NCBI RefSeq assembly: GCF_024713945.1 | Contig: NC_134681.1 | Location: 2,418,001-2,482,000, forward strand | Direction of reading: 5' to 3' | Origin: Dermatophagoides farinae | Taxonomy: Eukaryota; Arthropoda; Arachnida; Sarcoptiformes; Pyroglyphidae | Length of the DNA stretch: 64,000 bases | Shown: positions 62,218 to 64,000 of the stretch, piece after piece | Numbering within the stretch: the stretch's first letter is position 1 | Layout: every line of letters starts with the position of its first letter | Made by a program: the position numbers and the translations under genes | Notes under the pieces: model-generated | Database searches by the model: none | What the model saw: only the letters and a program-made list of their open reading frames with translations | What the model was told of the DNA's origin: nothing

Positions 62218-63848
62218 TCATACTTTAGTATTGAGATCGATTGAATTAATCAAACGGAATCCAGGCGTTATACTTGTTTCTCGTGATCGTTGTTGACTTG
62301 AATGACAACAGGCAAATATATAACGTTTAAAATGTGAACGAAATACACCACTTATACAGCATAATACGATCGGATTTAGGCAGGAATTCAGAAATGATAA
62401 TACAAATCCAATTATACGCCAAACATGCCAGAATGTATTATAATTTTCATTGGAATTTGTATTAAAATGATACCAAAACATGAAAACCTAGATTTGGGAA
62501 ATTACAAAAAAAAGAATATGAATTGATTATTGTTTCTTGATCAATTGAAAGAATAAGTAAAAATTAAACGTACATGATTGGGAAAAAAACAAATGGCAAA
62601 TATAACAACCAAACCAAGTACAATGCGTGATATTTTTCGTCGATTTTTCAATAATTTATGGTGTGAATCATTATTACAGACAGGATTTTCTGTTGTACGT
62701 ATTAAACTACGTGCCATTAATGAATAGAATATTGTGATGATAATCAATGGTATTGCATAATAGCAAAGAAATTTGATCATCACAACTGTTTTTGGATACC
62801 AATCGCCTAATTGTGATGGAAATGGATAACAAACATTTATTGTATGTTCATCATTAACGGCCACTTTCATTATGAATGAATAATAAGCTCCAGGTATGGC
62901 TAATAATGCTGAAAGTAGCCAAATGAAAGTATTGGCCTGTGTTAATGTTGTACGTCCTTTATGTGATAGATAACGTATTGGATGATGGGTTGCTGTATAC
63001 CGTTGTACACTTAAACTAGTCAATGTAAACACTGTAACACCAATAGAAAGATCACGTGCAAATTCACTTATTTTACAAACAGCCAAACCATATGGCCATG
63101 ATTCAAATGTATAAATGGTACTAACAAATGGTACCGTTATTAATATCATGGCTAAATCACCAATTGCTAATGATAATATATAAACATTAGCTACAGTACG
63201 CATTGATTTATGTTGATAAAATATATAAATTACTGTGCCATTACCAATGGTACCAACAACAAATATAAAGAAAAATATAATGGGCACTATATATGTTTCC
63301 GGTCGACTTTCATATGGTATATAATCACCGCCACCACTACCGCCACCAATGTTATAATCAATGCTATCATTATTATGAATTGATGATGTTAATGATAATA
63401 ATAATGTTTCATTAACGTTATTATTATTGTCATTGAATATTTCACTGCCACCATCAACATTTATGGTAAAGCCATTATTATTATCACTCAAATTTATTGT
63501 TGCTGTTGTTGTTGTTGTTGTTGATAAATCTTGCCATTCATTGAATAAATTTTGAAAACTATTCATCATACTATTTCCATTATTATTATCATTATTCATA
63601 TTGAAACCAATATCCGGATATGATCGTTGTTGTTCAAGATGATTATGATTAACAAGATGATGAGGATTATTATTATTATTATTATTATGATTATGATGAT
63701 GGTGTTGATGATTATGATGTAAATTGGAATAATGATGGTGATGATAAGATGATGATAATGATGGATATGATTGTAAAAATGTTGATTGATTCGTATTTAT
63801 ATAGGTTGTCATCATGTTCATGGCTGATGAATTGTTAATAAGCTCCAT
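62218..63848 (-). CDS. CCHamide/bombesin-type neuropeptide GPCR (class A)
   Basis: Two exons, 63848-62574 and 62487-62218, joined in phase 0 by an 86-nt intron inside the TM6 region; 514 aa. The first 180 or so residues are an extracellular His/Asn/Ser/Thr-rich tail with NxS/T sites and no clear signal peptide, normal for class A. TM1 starts at about 187 (VPIIFFFIFVVGTIGNGTVIYIF); SMRTVANVYILSLAIGDL, VPFVSTIYTFESWPYG and KISEFARDLSIGVTVFTLTSL strongly resemble CCHamide receptors (STIYTFESWPWG, SEFAKDVSIGVSVF). TM6-7 reads FAICFFPNHVFMFWYHFN and SFLNSCLNPI. The ECL Cys pair is in AVCK and NVCYPF. The E/DRY motif is QRY and NPxxLY lacks its Tyr (NPIVLC). CCHamide receptors regulate feeding and growth signals in insects. 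Confidence 0.85.
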
Positions 63849-64000
63849 GTTGATTGATATTTGATGATGTGGGATGCTTCATTTTTTTTTATTTTTTTTT
63901 TTTTGCAATTAATTTCATACACATGCACACAAATTGAATTTTAATTGAATTCAACGCAGAATAACAACACACTTGTTCACTCATCAACCAGAAAAAAAAT
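63849..64000. other. 5' flank of the CCHamide-type receptor gene
   Basis: 152 bp to the window edge with long poly-T; the upstream UTR or promoter continues outside. Confidence 0.5.

Noticed and set aside
1-64000. tRNA, rRNA, snRNA genes and virus-derived elements
   Set aside because: No cloverleaf B-box pattern, conserved rRNA core or capsid/polymerase/integrase-like frame was seen by eye; a covariance-model search could still find a small RNA.

Overview
The window is AT-rich eukaryotic DNA, most likely from an arthropod and probably an astigmatid mite of the house-dust-mite type. That placing is inferred from four things: very short AT-rich introns (about 60-90 nt, GT...AG), proteins full of Asn/Thr/Gln/Ser runs, heavy microsatellite content (CA, CAT, GTT, poly-T), and the gene set itself (a CCHamide-type receptor, an arthropod/nematode DUF229 protein, ataxin-7 beside animal housekeeping genes). 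There is no prokaryotic signal. I found no viral element, rRNA, tRNA or CRISPR.

Layout: 1-971 (+) 3' part of a PM20D1-like M20 peptidase; 1149-2413 (-) CERS1-like ceramide synthase; 2414-6441 non-coding, holding a pogo/Tigger-like miniature DNA transposon at 3603-3924; 6442-7581 (+) TMEM68-like acyltransferase; 9559-10487 (+) and 13023-14916 (+) two secreted low-complexity proteins of unknown function; 15294-17806 (+) RINT1; 18187-19401 (-) DHRSX; 20919-22808 (-) class B neuropeptide GPCR; 22809-27860 gene desert; 27861-28934 (-) small heat-shock protein; 30888-32113 (-) a signal-peptide protein that splicing may join to a dynein-light-chain-like C-terminus; 35844-37366 (+) IDH3G; 38960-45489 (-) ataxin-7, about 2,018 aa; 46614-48819 (-) DUF229 membrane protein; 50491-52907 (-) membrane-anchored carboxylesterase-like protein; 52908-62217 gene desert; 62218-63848 (-) CCHamide/bombesin-type GPCR.

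Exon joins were worked out by hand from GT/AG sites, reading frame and family alignment recalled from memory. All the multi-exon models listed stay in frame across every junction. Several genes belong to lipid or isoprenoid metabolism (N-acyl amino acids, ceramide, triacylglycerol/ether lipid, dolichol). They are separated by kilobases and lie on both strands, so this is probably chance and not a cluster. The three membrane receptor or esterase proteins carry unusual replacements at family hallmark residues: lost cysteines in the class B receptor, QRY and a missing NPxxLY Tyr in the class A receptor, and HGGL and GTSAGS in the esterase. These, the possible secreted LC8-like fusion and the pogo-like MITE are the observations most worth following up.
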